A stretch of DNA of 64,000 nt from Berberis thunbergii (lineage: Eukaryota; Streptophyta; Magnoliopsida; Ranunculales; Berberidaceae): assembly GCA_003290165.1 (NCBI GenBank), contig QNQO01002054.1, positions 88,135-152,134 on the forward strand. Direction: 5' to 3'. Within the stretch, counting starts at the first letter, position 1. Each line of letters opens with the position of its first letter. Positions 45,191 to 59,606 of this stretch are shown one piece after another. The notes beneath the pieces were generated by a model. That model was given only the letters and a program-made list of their open reading frames with translations. It did no database searches and was not told where the DNA came from. A program made the position numbers and the translations under genes.

Positions 45191-46969
45191 GAGAGTCTAA
45201 AGAGGATTTAGATATTTGTAATCCTAATTTACAAGTTGTTCAAAGTCCCCTTAAAAATAGGCTTAATAAACACCCACTGCCAAATTAAGACGATAATGTC
45301 AATTAAAGTGATGCATTTTCTTATAGAGTTTTTATTTTAAATTGTATCAGTTTGGATTTTTTAACCTGTGTGATATAGAGTTAGGAAAGGTGCACATGTT
45401 AACCTCTAAGTCTGTTTTGTTGGTGGAGAGTTTGGTACATAGTTGCATTGAGCGGTGCTTAGTTTTCAATTTACATATTGAAGAATTTAATATAAATAAT
45501 TTTTGTCTAATACACTGAATCATTCAATATATGAAAAACAAAAGAAAATGCAGGCACCTCAAAAATTATACACTGTTATAGTGACTCTGTCCAACAAACA
45601 GATTTCTAGATATTTTGTGTCAATCCAATTAAAAAAAATGAAGTTTTTAAATATGATATATGTTAGAATATGATTTATTTAACTTTCTAGATAGACAAGA
45701 TGGGCTAGAATTGAAGTAGATAATGTTATTATTGGTTTTCATGAATCATGACGCCATTCAACGACCTCTTATCAAAGCGTCGGAATCTCAATTTATTTTT
45801 GATATCTCAATCCTATTCAATATCCTATGGATAATGTTATGTCACTATCCAAATATGGATGATATTCTACCTCCGTTAAATAAGATCCTAAACACCAAAA
45901 GACCAACTTGTATCATAGAAACTCGAAAGAGTTCTTTTGATTTCACCAGTATCAAAGGAAAAATTCTCTCCAAGTTTCTTAAGTTAAGACTGTTAAAATG
46001 GAGATTGTTATTAACATAAAAACAGGGTCTTATGTGTACATGGTTTGATAGATATAAATTAAGGGATTTGTAAAATCAAAATTAATTGCTTATCGAATAT
46101 ACCAACACCCTCATAAGAAGATTCCGATAGTTTAAAACCAACATCAAAATTTTCGTATGCACACTCGAATTGGAGTCAAATTTTTGCCTATCCATAATCA
46201 TATGCAGTTTTGATCCCACACTTAAAATATTACTATGTGATTACCTCTTGATTATACTTGTGTTATATTAAGATGGATTTTAAGGCACGAATGTATATGC
46301 TTGAATATGTGTGAACCGGATGTGCAAGCACGTATGTTTAATCGGATAGAACTTTATCCGATTCGTATTTTGTTCTTGTTTTACTGAATCGTACTTTCAT
46401 TCATTTGTGGAATTGGGGTACGATTTTTCGTCCATTTTTTGCTAGGGTTTATTTATCCATTTATTTACTTTTTATGGAGCTTTTATAATCACTATTCCAA
46501 ATAGAGAGTTGAAGGGACCTCCATAAAGTTGGGATTTATCATGAAAGAGTTGGTAAAGCATTGTTTAAGCATACTCACAAGTTTCAGTACTTTGAGAAGA
46601 TCATAAGACGCCAACAATTTTTCAAGAACAGCAATACTTGTAAATTGTAGATTGATATGCATTTTGAGGCGAACATATTCATTTCAGCTTGATTTAGGTA
46701 AATTTCTGTTCATTGTCAGTTTGTACTTCCCACTATTAGCAGCAGCCTAAAAACTTCACCTTATATGTTACAGATTGTTGGGCATCCATCACAGAGGCCT
46801 GTTTATTGAGAAGGCCACAATTGGAATCGAAGCCCTAGGACCTTCTCGTCATCTGAAGCCTCTGAATCATATAACTAGTTACTGTGGCGTTTACTATTTT
46901 CCGGATATCCATTAAAGTGGGTTGAAGTTGATATAAATCTATAGTTTAGAATTTTATAGTACCTGAAAC

Positions 46970-49900
46970 ATGCCTTCGTGGTGGGGGAAATCTTCATCGA
47001 AGGAAGTAAAGAAGAAATATAATAAGGAGAGTTTTATCGATACATTTCATCGGAAATTCAAGACTCCATCTGAAGAAAAGGTGACATTAGGTCAGGTGGA
47101 TCTCGGAGACATACTAATGATGCATTTTCGGAAAAGGACGCTCGATCACGAGCAGTGTCAAGATCACCATCACCATCTACTCAAGTATCACGTTGTCAAA
47201 GTTTTGCAGATAGACAACTTGCACAACCACTTCCACTTCCTGGTGTGCATCCGTCTAATGTTGGTCGCACTGATTCTGGCATTAGTATAACAAGACCGGC
47301 AGTGGAAAACGTCCCAAGCCTTCATTGTTCTTGCCTCTTCCAAGGCCTGGTTGTATTACAACAGGACAGATCCTGCAGATGCTGATGCTGATTTGGCAAC
47401 AGGTTCCGTTTCTAGTGATGGCACCACAGATAGTGACGATCCTACTGATTCTCGTCTACTTAGTCCCCAAGCATCCGACTTTGAAAATGGGAGTCGAACA
47501 GTTGCAAATAGTCCTTCCTGGTGAGCGCCAATCTTTGTTTTATTAGACATCTTGATTTTTTTTTTCTTTAAATTCTTTTATTTTTAGTTTTTCTATCAGT
47601 CACATGTTTGAATAAATGCCTTAAACAAATCTATGTTTGTCTCTTTTGAAGCACAATGCATAAGGATCAATCCCCTATTGTTGCAAGAAAGAACTCGAGA
47701 GAATCACTGAAACCAGTGAATCTTATTTTCAATAATCAAAATCTCTCGACATCACCTAGACGGGGGCCCTTAAGTTCATATGCTCCCACCTTACAAATAC
47801 CTTGCCCTGGTGCTTTTGCAAGTGCTCCTGACAGCTCGATGTCAAGTCCATCTAGAAGTCCTATGAGAGCATTTGGCACTGAGCAGATTGCAAGTTCTGC
47901 CTTTTGGGCCGGAAAACCTTATCACGATGTTGTTCTACTTGGATCTGGCCACTGCTCAAGTCCAGGTTCAGGCCATAATTCTGGACATAATTCAATGGGA
48001 GGTGATATGTCAGGACAGTTTATTTTGGCAGCAGAGCAGAGGGAGCCCTGAATGTTCTCCTATTCCAAGCCCTAGAATGACAAGTCCAGGTCCTAGCTCT
48101 CGAATTCACAGTGGGGCTGTCACTCCTCTGCATCCTCGGGCTGGAGGGGGAGCTATGGAAACTTCATCCAACCGACCTGATGATGGGAGACAAAGTCACC
48201 GTTTGCCACTTCCGCCTTCTAATTCATCTCCATTTTCTCCGTCAAGTTCAACAACAGCTACTTCACCTTCCGTTCCACGGAGTCCGGGAAGGGCGGAGAA
48301 CCCAACAAGCCCTGCTTCACGCTGGAAGAAGGGAAAGCTGCTAGGCAGAGGCACATTTGGACACGTTTATGTTGGTTTTAGCAAGTATGTATACAAAACT
48401 TTCTCAATGTTTCTGGCATTTTTACTGTCTGTTTTACAGTGTCATATTACTACATTGTTCTGTACCTATTTTGTTAAGCTGTTAGCCATTTTATGTTGCC
48501 GTTGTTTTAAATGGATTCCTATATGGCTATCATGTCTCATTTTAAATCATTATATTGATTTGTTGTAGTGAAAGTGGAGAAATGTGTGCCATGAAGGAGG
48601 TTACACTATTTTCTGATGATGCCAAGTCGAGGGAAAGTGCAAAGCAGTTGGGGCAAGTAAGTAAACTTTCCTATAGCTTCTATGAACTCTTGATAATGTG
48701 GTCTAAGGCATTTTCTTTTGAGATTTCCTTCATGTTTTTGCGTTCTTAAACTATAACCTTTTTCTTTAGCTTTGAAGAAATTTCTTACCAATTCAGATGT
48801 TCTGATAGGAAATTGCTCTGTTGAGTCGCTTGCGGCATCAGAATATCGTACAGTATTATGGAACTGAGACGGTATGCTTTGTTTTGATATATGGACCTTG
48901 CAATTTCTAAGTCTATGATATACTTGAATAGATTCTCTAACAATCTTGACGTGATTATTTTTAAGATTAGCCATTCAGATTATCCCCTATGTTATTGTTT
49001 CTTGTTTATTCATACCTTTCAGGGATTTGTGTACTTTAGTCTTGTTTGGTAGTCTCTCCAAACCCAATTAAATGTGATAACTTATGAATCTCTCTTTACG
49101 TGATTGCTAAATCTTGTAGTTTTTTGCACTTGGGATAGCTTTGTCCTCCTTTTGGGGGATAGTCCAAAGGTAACTATTTATCCCTTTGTAGCTCAAGATT
49201 CTTTTGAGCTGATATGGATGTTTTGGAAAGTTCTTTGTGAGGAATTTTTTTATTGCACTGACAAATTGAAAGGTCAATTTACCCTGGAATTTAGCAGTTT
49301 AGCTAGCTCCATTATGCTGATACAACAATGGTAAAGTTGCACTTGTTGGTGCTTTTTTGAATCTTGATGATCAAGTCAATGATGTGCAAGGATGCACGGA
49401 CTCAGACTCGGACTCGGACACGGATACGACACGGCGACTCGGCAATTTTCAAAAAAATAGGACTCAGCGACACGGTCAAACTTAATTTTTTAATATTTTT
49501 TTTTGTAATTCATAAGAACATAAAATCATAAATAATAATATTGAACAATCAACTTGCAGGGATACATATATCAAACAAAATGAATCTTCACTATTAAAGT
49601 CAGCTTCTTTATTTTTCATCACTGAGGTCCGTTTAGCAAATCTTGGGGGCCATTTAGTATCCTCCAACAGCCCATGTGCTTTTCATCACTCAGTTTGTTT
49701 TCAGATCATTCTATTGCTATTTATTGGTGGGCTCTGATTGGATCCCAAACACACAAAAACCCAATCCATCGTCATGTTTGATGCATGCAATCCACCACGT
49801 GTAAACCCCATCCCAAATCAGCAGTACAAAAACGAAACAAAGCTAAGTCTCTGTTGGAGACATCTAGGATGGTCAAACCAAAGCAAAGTCTCTGTGGCTT

Positions 49901-52900
49901 CTTCAGTCTTTTTCCCTTTCTTCATCTTGAACTGAAAAGCAGCTATGTTCATCGTGAACTGAAGTTGTGTGAAGAAGAAGCAGAGCAGAAGAGGGAAGAA
50001 CAAAAAAAGGAAGAGAATTGATCAACCAAAGACTTACTTGATTAAGACTGAAGAACACAAAATGCAGAAAGAAAAAAACAGTCGAGCAGAAGTAGACTTC
50101 AATGGTGAGAGCCTCTTTACCTGAATCGACTGAAGAACAAATCATCTTCTTTTCTCCTTCTTCTTCTTCTATTCTCCTTCCTCCTCCTTAGTCTCTAAAA
50201 AACATAACTTCGATCGAGTTCGATATGTTCGATCTCTACCCCTCTCTGTCGATCTGTTCGATTGTTCGATCTATTTGATTGGTTCAATCTGTTCGATCGA
50301 TTCGATCGACTGTTCGATGTCGATCGATATCTCTATCGATCCTTCCCGTTGTCTCTCCCTCTCTCGATCGATCTGTCGATCTCTCTATCGATCCCTCCCG
50401 CTGTCTCTCCCTCTCTCTCGATCGATTTGTCGATCTCCCTGTCTCTCCCTTTCTTGATCTCTCTCTCTGGACCGAATCGATTGTTCGTGGGAGAGGAAGA
50501 ATCGAATCGAATCGACTGATATGCATTTTCAAAGTCAACAAATTTTGACCACTTTGGCCGAGTCTGGACCGTGTCCAACCCAGTCAACGAATTTTGACCG
50601 TTGACCCCGAGTCAAATACGTGTCCAACGCGTGTCGGACGCGAATTCGTGTCCGACACGTATTTGACTTCAAAATTGCCAACTGAAATTGTGATACCTGA
50701 GGCGGCACCTTTACAATTTCCTTGTTATCTATTTGTATTTTTAAGTGGATACTACTTTTCCTAGTTTAACTTTAGACCCAGCATATTATGTTATATCAAC
50801 TCTATTCCATTCCTGATTTGAAAACCTCTTTGATTTTAACTCAGTTTGGTTTGATTATGATGTTTCTTCAAAAAAACAATAGTATGCCGACCATAAAGTT
50901 CGGCAATAAGATCGATGCTTCAAAATGTTTTTTTTCTGTAGGTTTTTTTATGATGGTTGAATTTCTATTGGCTGAGCAGGTAGATGATAAACTGTATATA
51001 TACCTGGAATATGTATCTGGTGGCTCTATCTACAAGCTTCTTCAAGATTATGGGCAATTTGGTGAACTTGCTATTCGTAGTTATACTCAACAAATTCTCT
51101 CTGGGCTTGCATATTTGCATGCTAAGAATACTGTCCATAGGTGCGTATAATTTTTCCACTTCCCATCTCCATATTGGTCAGGTCAATTTAGCACCCTGAA
51201 TGACGCAATTAAAGAAAATAAAAATAAGACCATGTATGTTTACTTAAGTTATAAGTTTTCTCTGCAGGGATATTAAAGGAGCAAATATACTTGTGGATCC
51301 AAATGGCCGAGTTAAGCTGGCAGATTTTGGGATGGCCAAGCATGTACGTTTTAGATTCTTCTTCTTCTTCTTAGATAGCCTTTATATCTGCCAATATAAT
51401 ACTTCCTGTATTTAATAATGATTGTAGTAAAGGTTGTTGATGTCCTGATTTTGGGTTTCATTACATCAAAATTTTCTTGAGAATATATGGTTTCAAGCAT
51501 AAAATACCTTTTTTCTGTTTCTGAATCAGTCAATGAAATTGCTAGCACTAATAAAATACCTTTTTTCTGTTTCTGATAGAATAAAACTTACGGAATAACG
51601 GTAATTGAAAGATAAGGTTGGAAATCAAATAAATTGAACGACAAAGTAAATCAACGAAACGATAAATAAACGAAATAAATTTTTTTATCAATCAGCTAAC
51701 TAACAATGGGCAACCTATGCCTTATTTATAACTAACCTAACTTCTAAAACAAGCCCTAAGCATTATAGAAAACAATGTCCTAGTAATACTAGAATTTTTA
51801 ACATGCCTAAATACTACTATTGTTAATATTACTAAATATCCTAATTACATCAAATTCCTTTTTCAATTAGTTAAATGAATTGGTAAAATTTTTAACATGC
51901 CTAAAATACTGCTATTGTTAATATTACTAAATATCCTAATTACATCAAATTCCTTTTCAATTAGCTATATGAGTTGGTATTTGGATCATAACCCATTTTC
52001 TAATGAGGTGCTTTGTACTGGGACATGCATTTGGGTTATGGTACTCTTTAAGTATGCAAATTTTATGGATGATAAGTCTGGCTGCTCACAACTTGTTCTT
52101 CATATTCTCAGATTACCGGGCAATCATGCCCTTTGTCATTCAAGGGAAGCCCTTACTGGATGGCACCTGAGGTCAGCATATTTTCCTGCTACTTCTCTGC
52201 ATTTTGCTTACAGGGTTTCCAGTACCTCTCTCACCACCATCAAATTTTCAGGTGATAAAAAATTCAAATGGTTGCAATCTTGCTGTTGACATCTGGAGTC
52301 TTGGATGCACTGTTTTGGAGATGGCCACAACAAAACCTCCTTGGAGTCAGTATGAAGGGGTCGGTGTTTTCTACAGTCCAATTTTTTGTGTGTTTTTATT
52401 TCCTGCTATACCTTGTTTTTGAGAAGGTCCTACTGGTGTTGTTTCTATTACTAATTTTTTTTTTTCCATTTGTATAAATGGTGTGTAATTTGGTCAAAAG
52501 GTTGCTGCTATGTTTAAGATTGGGAACAGCAAGGAACTTCCAGCTATTCCTGATCATCTCTCAGAAGATGGCAAGGAATTTGTGAAGCTGTGTTTGCAAA
52601 GGAATCCTCTTTATCGTCCCACAGCGGCAAAGCTTTTGGAGCATCCTTTCGTGAAGAATGCAGCTCCATTGGAAAGATCTGTTCTGGGTTCTGAGCCTTC
52701 AGAACCACCTCATGGTGTTTTAAATGGTTTGAAATCTATGGTATTAAAACTCATATTCATGCTATTAGTTAATATCTCTGATTTCGTGCTGTTATTCTTA
52801 ATTTGCTTAGCTTAGAGTACAAAGTTTGGTACACACATAATGGAATTCTTAAAAAAGGGGCTTCATATGCATCACTTGCATTTTGTATTGTAGATATAAC

Positions 52901-54734
52901 AGTAGAAGTGGCTTTGATACCTTCATTTTTTGTAAAAATTATGCACTTTTGTATCCAGAAAGGATGAATGGAAATTAAAATTGCTTATGCGGTGTTTATT
53001 AAAATGGCCATCAACATTTGTCTGAAATTCTGTCGGCATTGAGTTCAAAGAAATATGGTTTCAGGGAGCAGTGAGAAGTGATCTTGTGGTTCTGGGCAAT
53101 CAATTTCCTGATATTTCTTTACTTGCATTAATGCTTTCAGAAATTTGATTCATGATGCCCAAGCATTTGACAGGAAAACCACTTCTCGACTTCTGTAATA
53201 AGATGGACTTGACAAACTCATCCTGTTTATTCATTTGTCATGTTATTCACCTGTCTAATTTTCGATATACTTAATTTTCCCCATACTAAGTGTGCAATTC
53301 ATCTCCGGTCTGTCTAATTTGTCTGCAATTTTCAAACTATTCTGATCTGCATCTCTTTCTTCTATATGGTTCTTGTGTATTTTAATTGGATCTATGACTA
53401 TCTTTCAGGCTATTGGGCACGCAAGAAATCATTTCATCCTTGGATTCGGAGGGAAATAATCAATTAGAGGTGCAAAAACAGGCCCAGCATCCAGGTTGGC
53501 TCTCTCTCTCTCTATAAACCATTTTTGATACAATGGTGGAGATTCTCTTTCCCAAATAGTTAGGCAAGCTGCACCTCCATCGAAATGCAAAACTTCTAAA
53601 TAAGTCATTTCTCATGGGTAGAAAATTGATCCAAAAAAGTAATGAGTACGTGGAGTGAGGAGTAATGTGAAGAAGAGAGGTAGTATACTTTTTAACATAA
53701 CAAATGTAAAAATGTCATGAACTTTGATCTGCACATTGAATTTATGAATTTTTATTTTTACGGAAGATTCATCGACTATATTTAAAATGAGAGCAGTAAT
53801 GACTATTAGTTAAACATCATGCAATATATACACACACATGCTAGAACATGTCGGGTGCTACATACATGTGATTGGCAATGTCACAATGCGTTTAAAACTT
53901 GTATTGAATACGCAGAATGGGCATATGCTATGATCCGTTAAATTTGGCTAAGGCTCAAAGAGCATAGTGACTATCTGAGTTCTCTTGAGCAATCATATTG
54001 ACCTGCAATTCCTTGGACATGATTGGTCTGAATATCTTTTTAGGACTGCAAAATTGGTTGTTTTTTTTCCTGCTATTATTTGGCCCCTAATCACGTTGCA
54101 TTTATGGTTTGAGTTACTATTCATAGGAACTGAGCATCTATTCAGAAATGTCTTGGACCTGTAAGATTCTGTATTCTTATTGTCTTCTGATTTTGTTTTG
54201 TTTTTCAGTGATACCCATATGGCAAGGAACGTATCTTGTCCAGTTTCTCCCATAGGAAGTCCTCTTCTGTATTCTAGGTCACCACAGCATATGAATGGAA
54301 GGATGTCTCCTTCTCCCATATCGAGCCCGCGAACAGCTTCTGGTGCATCCACGCCTCTCACAGGTGGCAATGGTGCCATTCCATTTCACCATCTGAAGCC
54401 TCCATCTTACATGCATGAAGGGTTTGGAAGCATGCCAAGGTCCCCCAATAGTCACCTTGTTAATGGCTCAACCTATCATGAGCCGAAGGCTGACCTCTTC
54501 CGAGGGATGCAGTCAGGCTCGCACGCCTTCCTGGAACTGATGACAACTGAAAATGATGTTCTTGGGAAACCTTTTGGAAGGCCTGCCCATGGAGATCCCA
54601 GAGAACTATATGATGGACAATCAGTGTTGGCAGATCGTGTCTCCCAGCAATTTTTGAGGGATCATGTAAAGTTGAACCCATCTCTTGACCTGAAATCTGG
54701 CTCTCCTATGCTTGGTCATATCAATGGCATCTGA
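46970..54734 (+). CDS. YDA: MAPKKK YODA (MAPKKK4)-type kinase, with frameshifts
   Basis: Eleven coding exons: 46970-47520, 47652-48384, 48569-48656, 48809-48871, 50980-51140, 51268-51343, 52112-52171, 52252-52359, 52501-52740, 53409-53494, 54209-54734. Start MPSWWGKSSSKEVKKK is the family signature; a Ser/Pro-rich regulatory region follows (SRSPSPSTQVSRCQSFAD, SMSSPSRSPMRAFGTEQ), then the kinase: GRGTFGHVYVG loop, MCAMKEV with the ATP Lys, HRDIKGANILVDP, DFGMAKH, GSPYWMAPE, DIWSLGCTVLEM, and the C-tail ending LGHINGI. YODA activates MKK4/5-MPK3/6 in stomatal patterning and embryo asymmetric division. Six indels break the frame: about 47087, 47310, 47365 (exon 2, net in phase), 48020 (one extra T), and a compensating pair near 53434/53456. 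Kinase exons 3-9 are clean. Either a decaying duplicate or assembly error. Confidence 0.85.
49385..50700. mobile_element. Repeat block in YODA intron 4
   Basis: Left part has GGACTCAGACTCGGACTCGG and ends in GTGTCCGACACGTATTTGAC at the right; such CGGACAC/GTGTCCG ends recur in plant non-autonomous transposons. A CGATCGAT-rich simple repeat (50220-50460) lies inside. No clean inverted ends or target duplication established. Confidence 0.5.
51560..51975. repeat. AT-rich insertion with ~93-bp tandem duplication in YODA intron 7
   Basis: TTTTTAACATGCCTAAATAC and the following CTATTGTTAATATTACTAAA occur near 51797 and again near 51890. Confidence 0.7.
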
Positions 54735-55899
54735 CTGACTCGTAGCCCAAATTTAGGGCCAGCCAGCTGATAAGCATGCCAAATTGTTTGGTTACAGCAA
54801 GGATGGCCGGAATCATTTGTATAATAAGGACCCAATGTGAAAAATCTGTGGAATAAGGTTGATCTCTGGAAGTGCTAGTGCTCGAGGAGGAAGTTTCTTG
54901 TCACAGCGGCTGTACTCAAATTCTCTGCAGAGAAAAGTGAATTTTTCGAATGATGATTGTCTGACTTGTTCATCAAGGTTTACCAACTGTTGTTTATATG
55001 GCGAAACATAATTGTGCTTGCTGATCTGGAGACTGAAACTTTGATTGTTCAGTGAGGTACCGGGGCTTCCGATGATCCAACATTCAGCAGTTCCTTACAG
55101 GCGAAAAAAGCATTCATGTTATTGGAAAGAACTGTAAATTATAGGTCATCACATATTTATGAAAAGAAAAAATGAGAAAAAGTTGGAAGAACTAACTATT
55201 AGCATTTGGACTTCTCTTTTTCTCTTGTGTCAGACTTCTTTTTTGCAATTCTGTTTTCTCCATTTTTGTTCAAAAATGAAAAAAAAGTGTACAGAAGGCG
55301 AGAAACAGGAAGGGGTCTAGATTTTGTCAATGGGGATGCAGTAGATTTTTTGATCATGGTGCTGCCCTTTTCATGTATTGCTTGATATTGGTTGGGCTTA
55401 CTGTTCTTAATTTGTATGTACATCCTGCAGTAGATTGAAGATGTCTAATTCTACAGTTTTCTGCACAACTAACATGTTTTGCCTTCATGAAAGCATGTTT
55501 TGTTTCTCAGAGTCTCTTTATTAAAGGAATGTGCACTAAAGGGCATGTAGTATCAAAGAGTTTGTTACCAAGCAGTGAGAGTATTCCCAGAGCAGTATCT
55601 ATTTACATATGACTCGGTTCAAGTTAGAATTCAGCGAGCAAGTTCAAATATATGAACTTGTGTATTAGGAATTATGAACACATCACGAGGCATGAATGTT
55701 GTATTCCATGGCTTCAATTGGTGTGAGATTCATGAGCACTGAAGAAACAAATCAAAATATGTTCTGTGCATCGAAAGCTTCAACATTCTGTTAAAACTAA
55801 TGAAAAAAATTGAACTTAGTCTGACTTGGTCGATGCCCAATTTTAGCTAGTAAATGCTTTAAACCTATACACATGGATGCAAGTGTAGCGCGCACAAGT
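54735..55899. other. YODA 3' UTR and intergenic
   Basis: No further coding sequence. The first few hundred bases should be 3' UTR; no single polyadenylation site can be picked. Confidence 0.5.
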
Positions 55900-56180
55900 G
55901 AACTCATCAGACCCTTGGAGAATGAAAAAAGGAAAGAAAAGAAAGAATGGAATTGAACCGGAGACTTCTTGGAGAATCCATCGGACCCATAGAGAATGCT
56001 ACACAAATGAACTCATCAGAGTCTCAGACCCTTAGAGAATGCTAACAATCAGGCCTCATAGAACGATAAAAAGAAAGAACACGAAGAAAGAAAGTAAGAT
56101 GACATTGCCCGGGTTCAAACCGGAGATCTTCAATGTGTTAGACTGACATGATCACCAACTACACGAAACCTTTGTGTCAT
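55900..56180 (-). repeat. Two SINE-like copies with B-box motifs
   Basis: On the minus strand GGTTCAATTCC (near 55955) and GGTTTGAACCC (near 56115) resemble Pol III B-boxes, each beside an AAGAAAG-rich stretch and sharing ACTCATCAGA...CCCTTGGAGAATG-type flanks. They look like two copies of a tRNA-related unit; no full tRNA can be folded from them by eye. Confidence 0.35.
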
Positions 56181-59000
56181 CAGACAAATTTAGTTGACAA
56201 TTCTCCGGCTCCTCCCAAAGCAAAGAAATAAATGAAGACAATATTATGCATTTGAAGTCAAAATCAAAACTATAGACATCAGCATTAATTTTCAGCAACC
56301 TCATCTGTGGAGATGTCATACTTGATATGAACTGGAGAGAATTTAAATTTATCTATACATAGTGGTCAAGCCGATACTGAAGTCCCATAATTTTTTCGCT
56401 AGTTCCACATTGCAACCTTGTGCACTCGCTTTATCTTTCTTACAGTCGGAGAAATACTCGCCACTTACACCTTTGACTTCAGGATGCAAAGCAACATAGC
56501 ACGTTGTTGCTGCCCCCTGCATCTATTCGATAACGCAATAAATTTAAATCTATGAAATGATCAATTTATCTCATGAAGAATCATATGATTTATTCATTGA
56601 AATGAAACAGCGAAAAAAATTTCATAGCCCACCTGCTGAAGATTTTTAAGCACGAGCCTGCCAAGCGTTTGTGAAATGGCTGCAGACAAGGAAACAAGAC
56701 TTGGAAGATCAACATTGGAACTCTGACTCAGGACAGTTCGAAAATTCATGAAATTGCATTTATCTTTACGTTGATATCAGAATAGCATATAAACAACAAA
56801 ACGCGAAGATGCTAAAACTATGATGTTTTCCTTCAACTGGGCTATCTGACCCAGAGTGATGGTTTTCCTTCAATGGTAACAAGTAGATAGAATTACACCT
56901 ATGATGTCGAGGTTGCTCTCAGTAGCCACTAAATTCTTGCATAGGATGTGGAAGGTTTACTTGCTGCAAGACTAAGTTTAAACGAATCGGGTTCAAAGAG
57001 TGTTAAACATTTGTGCACAGAAATAGAGGAATATGCCATTGAAGTGCTCATCCAACTAACATACTTATGCAATTTCAGGGATGTTTGGTTGTAGAGAATT
57101 CCATTCTCATGGTTCTCACTGCATATGAGGATCGGCTGACCATCTTCCACCTCCCTCCACTCCTCTCTCCCTTTCGCTATTTTGAGAACTCACAATCTAT
57201 GCATCTAACAGGCACTTAATGGATCAATAATTTTGGTTTAATGGAGATGTACAAACAGATTTAGCCTGTGGCACCTTTCCAGATGATGTGTTTCTCGAAT
57301 GGCATTGTTGTTAAACTGAATGAATTACAAGATAAATCATAGTTTTACCATTGATAAAAATGTGATGTCGAAAAATATCGGTCCTAATAGTTCCCAGGAC
57401 GAAGTGAATTAGAGTGATCGGCATCCATCTTCCTGTAAAATAAACCGAAAAGCGATTTTTATGATGTCAGCTACATTATACAAGAGCAGAAAAGCAACAT
57501 CTAGCGTGCTCTAATCAATGTTCATTTTGTATATGCATGGATAATGATGAGGAATATATCACGTATCGAAACATTTCTATGGCCAATATATATCAATAAA
57601 TATACTTCTATATGATATAAACAATGGAAATGCACACACCTATCCTCTTGAATAGCAACCATGAACTATAAAGTATTAGGTCAGACCAACCACTTTAAGG
57701 TTAGATGTGGTGAAACATTAAAATGCAGTGCCACATGCAGGTTCCAGCTGAGGAATCACATTGAACAAAGTAGTTCTTTACTTTGTGATATTACTGATGA
57801 TGCCGTACCTTTAGGCGTCTAGCGAGCTCATTAGCATGCATAATTAGCTAGCTTTGATTGTGCATAAGCAAAAAACCCGTTGTACCTGTAGTTATCAAGT
57901 GCAAAGACAAAACTCAAAAGGATTCCAATAGTTACCAGCTGATTTATTCAAGACAACTTTGACCTTATCGTCTACTAGGACATTACATCTACTAAAGATC
58001 AGCCCTTAACTCATTCGTCAAGTGCCCAATCCCGGAGATAACAGCTTTTGCAACTACTTTTGGGCTCTTGACGTATGAGTAAAGAGCTGATTTTAGTAGA
58101 TGTAATCCCCTCATTAGAGAGATCGCACCCACAAAAACTGTTGAGTAATTTATACTATCTCCAAAGCTGAGATTTGAGATAGCATTACGTCGATTTATCA
58201 TTGATCTTATCAAAACGAATCCCCTCACGATATGAAAGTCGATGAGCAGCAGATGAAACATTGACAATTCTTCCTTCTACATTACTTTTTCGTGTAGTCT
58301 TTTTCATAGTGTCCAACAAAAGATCTGTCAACAGAAAATGACCTGCAAAAAAGAAATCTTCATCATCATACTCTATGTTGAAAGAAAAATGTGCCACAAT
58401 AGATTACCGCTAATCTTGATGGTTCAGTACAAAAAAACCAATAAAAAGTAAAATAAAAAGATTGCATATTGCAGTATTGCCTCTTCATATACTTCACAGA
58501 TGGGCCTATTAACAATCTTGATTTGGGTGAGATTAAAATGGATCCGAAGAGCTATTGAATGTTATTGAACATACAATGCTAATATGTATGAGTTCCATCA
58601 AATAGTTTCAGAGGCTGGGGATGTATCAGTTGGAGCATAGTCTTGATCATACTTTGCAAGTAAGAGGAGGTTGACTATAAACCATAGTATCACAGACAAA
58701 TAATTCAGCAAGACGAGACAAAGCACATTGGCACTAGTCAACATTTTTCAAAGAAAAAAATTTTCCATCACTCTTCGACTCTCTTTTCATCATTTGCTCT
58801 CTACTCTCTTCGTGTAAAACTCTCCTTGTAGTGATTTAGAATCAAAATGTTCAAGTTCATATCAACAATTATATTTCATCTGGAAACCAAAACACTCAAG
58901 TTTTTCACTTTCATCACAGTGGCTTAAAACCCATCTTGATAACAGAGAAACCACGCTAAGTATTTGTTATAAAAACAAAAGATGGAGGCAGAAACTACCA

Positions 59001-59606
59001 GCATGGGCGGACCTATTAAGGGGTCAAGGGGCAGCTGCCCGCCCTCAACTTTCAAAACATTTTTAATAAATACTCAACCTTGCAAAAAAATCAATTATAT
59101 AATACAATATCATAATTGTTCATTCAACTATTTTCACGTCTTTGTTGGTGTAGTGGTTTTTTAGTAAATGACCCAAGCTCGATACTCTTGGAGCTAGTTG
59201 AAAACATTAAAAAAATGAATTGTTTATTCACAAGTGGTATAAAACCTCCAATATATATATATATATAAAATAATAACTATATAATTCAATGAAAAATATA
59301 TACAATTAGCCAACTCATACAAAATTTGAGGACTCATATAATCCATTTTTTTTCTATGAAATTGTATTAGGATTTTATTATGTTCACAAATTTCATATGT
59401 TTTTAAGCTTCAACTAAATATTTATCCTAATTATTTTGTGATTTTAGTTATATACTTGCCAAGGTTATTCGATATTGTGACCTTATTTGGCTTAAATTTG
59501 GAGTACACTTTATTCAGTTTAGTATATGCAATGTATTTTTGATAGCTGTATTTTTTGTTAGTTACTAGCTCGGGGAAATTTTTTTTTTTTTTGCTCCGCC
59601 CATGAT
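59001..59606. mobile_element. DNA transposon insertion in dehydrogenase intron
   Basis: Ends GCATGGGCGGA and, read inward from the right, ATCATGGGCGGAGC; flanks AACTACCA (58993-59000) and AACTACTA (59607-59614) match at 7 of 8 positions. 606 bp, AT-rich middle, no coding. A C14 run follows at 59644-59657. Confidence 0.65.

Noticed and set aside
50220..50590. Frames rich in Ser, Leu and Arg in YODA intron 4
   Set aside because: They follow a CGATCGAT/CTCTC simple repeat and lie within an intron.
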